Source: Deltaproteobacteria bacterium
GTDB lineage: Bacteria; Desulfobacterota; DSM-4660; Desulfatiglandales; HGW-15
NCBI GenBank assembly: GCA_030671095.1
Contig: DAOVAK010000185.1
Location: 1-6,120 of the forward strand
Reading direction: 5' to 3'
DNA: 6,120 nt
Numbering within the stretch: position 1 is the stretch's first letter; the number at the start of each line of letters is the position of its first letter. The position numbers were made by a program, and so were the translations under genes. Shown in pieces: positions 5,833 to 6,120 of the stretch. The notes under the pieces were generated by a model, which saw nothing but the letters and a program-made list of their open reading frames with translations, did not search any database and was not told where the DNA came from.

Positions 5833-5888
5833 TATTCTGGCGAAGGCGAATAAAATCACCACCCTCCTTTTCTTGGATTTGGAAAAAT

Positions 5889-5916
5889 TTGACCTAGTCC
5901 CCAAAGTTGTGATAAT
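5889..5916 (+). promoter_or_regulatory. Putative sigma70 promoter of the receiver gene
   Basis: TTGACC (5889-5894, 5 of 6) and GATAAT (5911-5916, 5 of 6) are separated by 16 bp, predicting a start near 5923 and a leader of about 95 nt. A second, perfect TATAAT occurs at 5962-5967 but has no -35 at proper spacing, so it is an alternative only. No flagellar sigma28 box (TAAA-N15-GCCGATAA) was seen. Confidence 0.5.
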
Positions 5917-6018
5917 GTAATTACGAGATAGATTCCTAAATAGGGTTGAATCGGGTTCAGTTATAATTGATATGACAAGAAGTCTGTACATCGCTAAAGA
6001 TCTTATGAGGCAAGATGA

Positions 6019-6120
6019 ATGGATTTAGACATAAAAGTATTGCTGGTCGATAATTTTGCCCCCATGAGACGTGCCATTAGGGGGATTTTCAGTCAGATAG
6101 GGTTCAAAAACATCATTTTG
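6019..6120 (+). CDS. CheY-like response regulator receiver protein, N-terminal fragment cut by the window end
   Basis: Only the first 34 codons are present. They read as the start of a receiver domain: beta-1 IKVLLVDN (5-12), then FAPMRRAIRGIFSQIGF (13-29) forming helix 1, then KNIIL at the start of beta-2. The FxxMRR after the acidic site and the GFKN turn resemble stand-alone chemotaxis-type CheY proteins. The start is well fixed: a TGA stop lies directly before the ATG in frame (6016-6018), and GAGG (6007-6010) is 8 nt upstream. The acidic pair that binds Mg2+ in CheY is usually Asp-Asp. Here it is Asp11-Asn12. The phosphorylated Asp and any output domain are beyond the window, so a stand-alone CheY and a longer regulator cannot be told apart. 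It diverges from livG. Confidence 0.85.
   Translation, partial: MDLDIKVLLVDNFAPMRRAIRGIFSQIGFKNIIL

Larger units (their letters stand above)
4949..6018. other. 1.07-kb repeat-rich intergenic region between livG and the receiver gene
   Basis: The two flanking genes diverge, so this region must carry both promoters. Open frames that cross it (minus 4953-5159 and 5809-5991; plus 5415-5750 and 5720-5920) lack ribosome sites or known domains, or translate the repeats, and are judged spurious. Content from left to right: livG promoter (4995-5022), 12-bp palindrome GGCAGGCCTGCC (5103-5114), hairpin between direct repeats (5144-5174), 8-bp repeat array (5267-5302), hairpin (5376-5394), degenerate two-unit array (5415-5430), inverted 8-bp array (5494-5525), little recognisable in 5526-5660, a nested inverted-repeat composite (5687-5848), and the receiver promoter (5889-5916). 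No tRNA, CRISPR or transposase was seen. Confidence 0.7.

Noticed and set aside
5720..5920. 66-codon plus-strand open frame
   Set aside because: Most of it is the inverted-repeat composite and it runs into the receiver promoter. There is no Shine-Dalgarno and no domain.

Overview
The window reads as one locus of a Gram-negative bacterium, most likely an uncultured Desulfobacterota (deltaproteobacterial) lineage or a relative. This is an inference. It rests on a complete high-affinity branched-chain amino acid (HAAT/Liv) ABC transporter of the type abundant there, strong GGAGG ribosome sites, sigma70-like promoters, a CheY-like receiver gene, and intergenic DNA full of short palindromic repeats. 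No rRNA or marker gene is present to fix the taxonomy.

Layout. Bases 1-309 are intergenic: a 33-bp imperfect palindrome at 18-50, some smaller hairpins, and a good promoter plus a near-perfect Shine-Dalgarno for the first gene. Bases 310-1575 (+) encode the periplasmic substrate-binding protein (LivK type). Bases 1584-4948 (-) encode the rest of the transporter, transcribed from right to left as livG (ATPase), livF (ATPase), livH (permease) and livM (permease). Neighbouring genes in this run overlap by 1 nt or are separated by 1 nt, so it is a tightly coupled operon. The binding-protein gene and the operon are convergent, with only 8 bp between their stop codons.

Bases 4949-6018 are about 1.07 kb without a convincing gene. 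They hold the livG promoter (perfect TATAAT), a 12-bp palindrome, an 8-bp-stem hairpin between 7-bp direct repeats, arrays of an 8-bp repeat (consensus near TGGAATAA) in opposite orientations, and a roughly 160-bp composite of nested inverted repeats at 5687-5848. That composite contains two homologous hairpins whose stems differ by two compensatory base-pair changes. Bases 6019-6120 (+) are the first 34 codons of a CheY-like receiver protein cut by the window end, with its own promoter and ribosome site.

How the genes work together. LivK would capture a ligand (branched-chain amino acid, or another amino acid, amide or small organic acid) in the periplasm and deliver it to the LivH-LivM membrane pore. 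LivG and LivF would hydrolyse ATP to drive import. The five genes are a complete transporter, although transcribed from two promoters facing each other. The response-regulator fragment is divergent from livG and need not be related.

I see no evidence for an undescribed enzymatic or defence system. The most unusual content is the convergent layout and the structured repeats in the 1.07-kb intergenic region.
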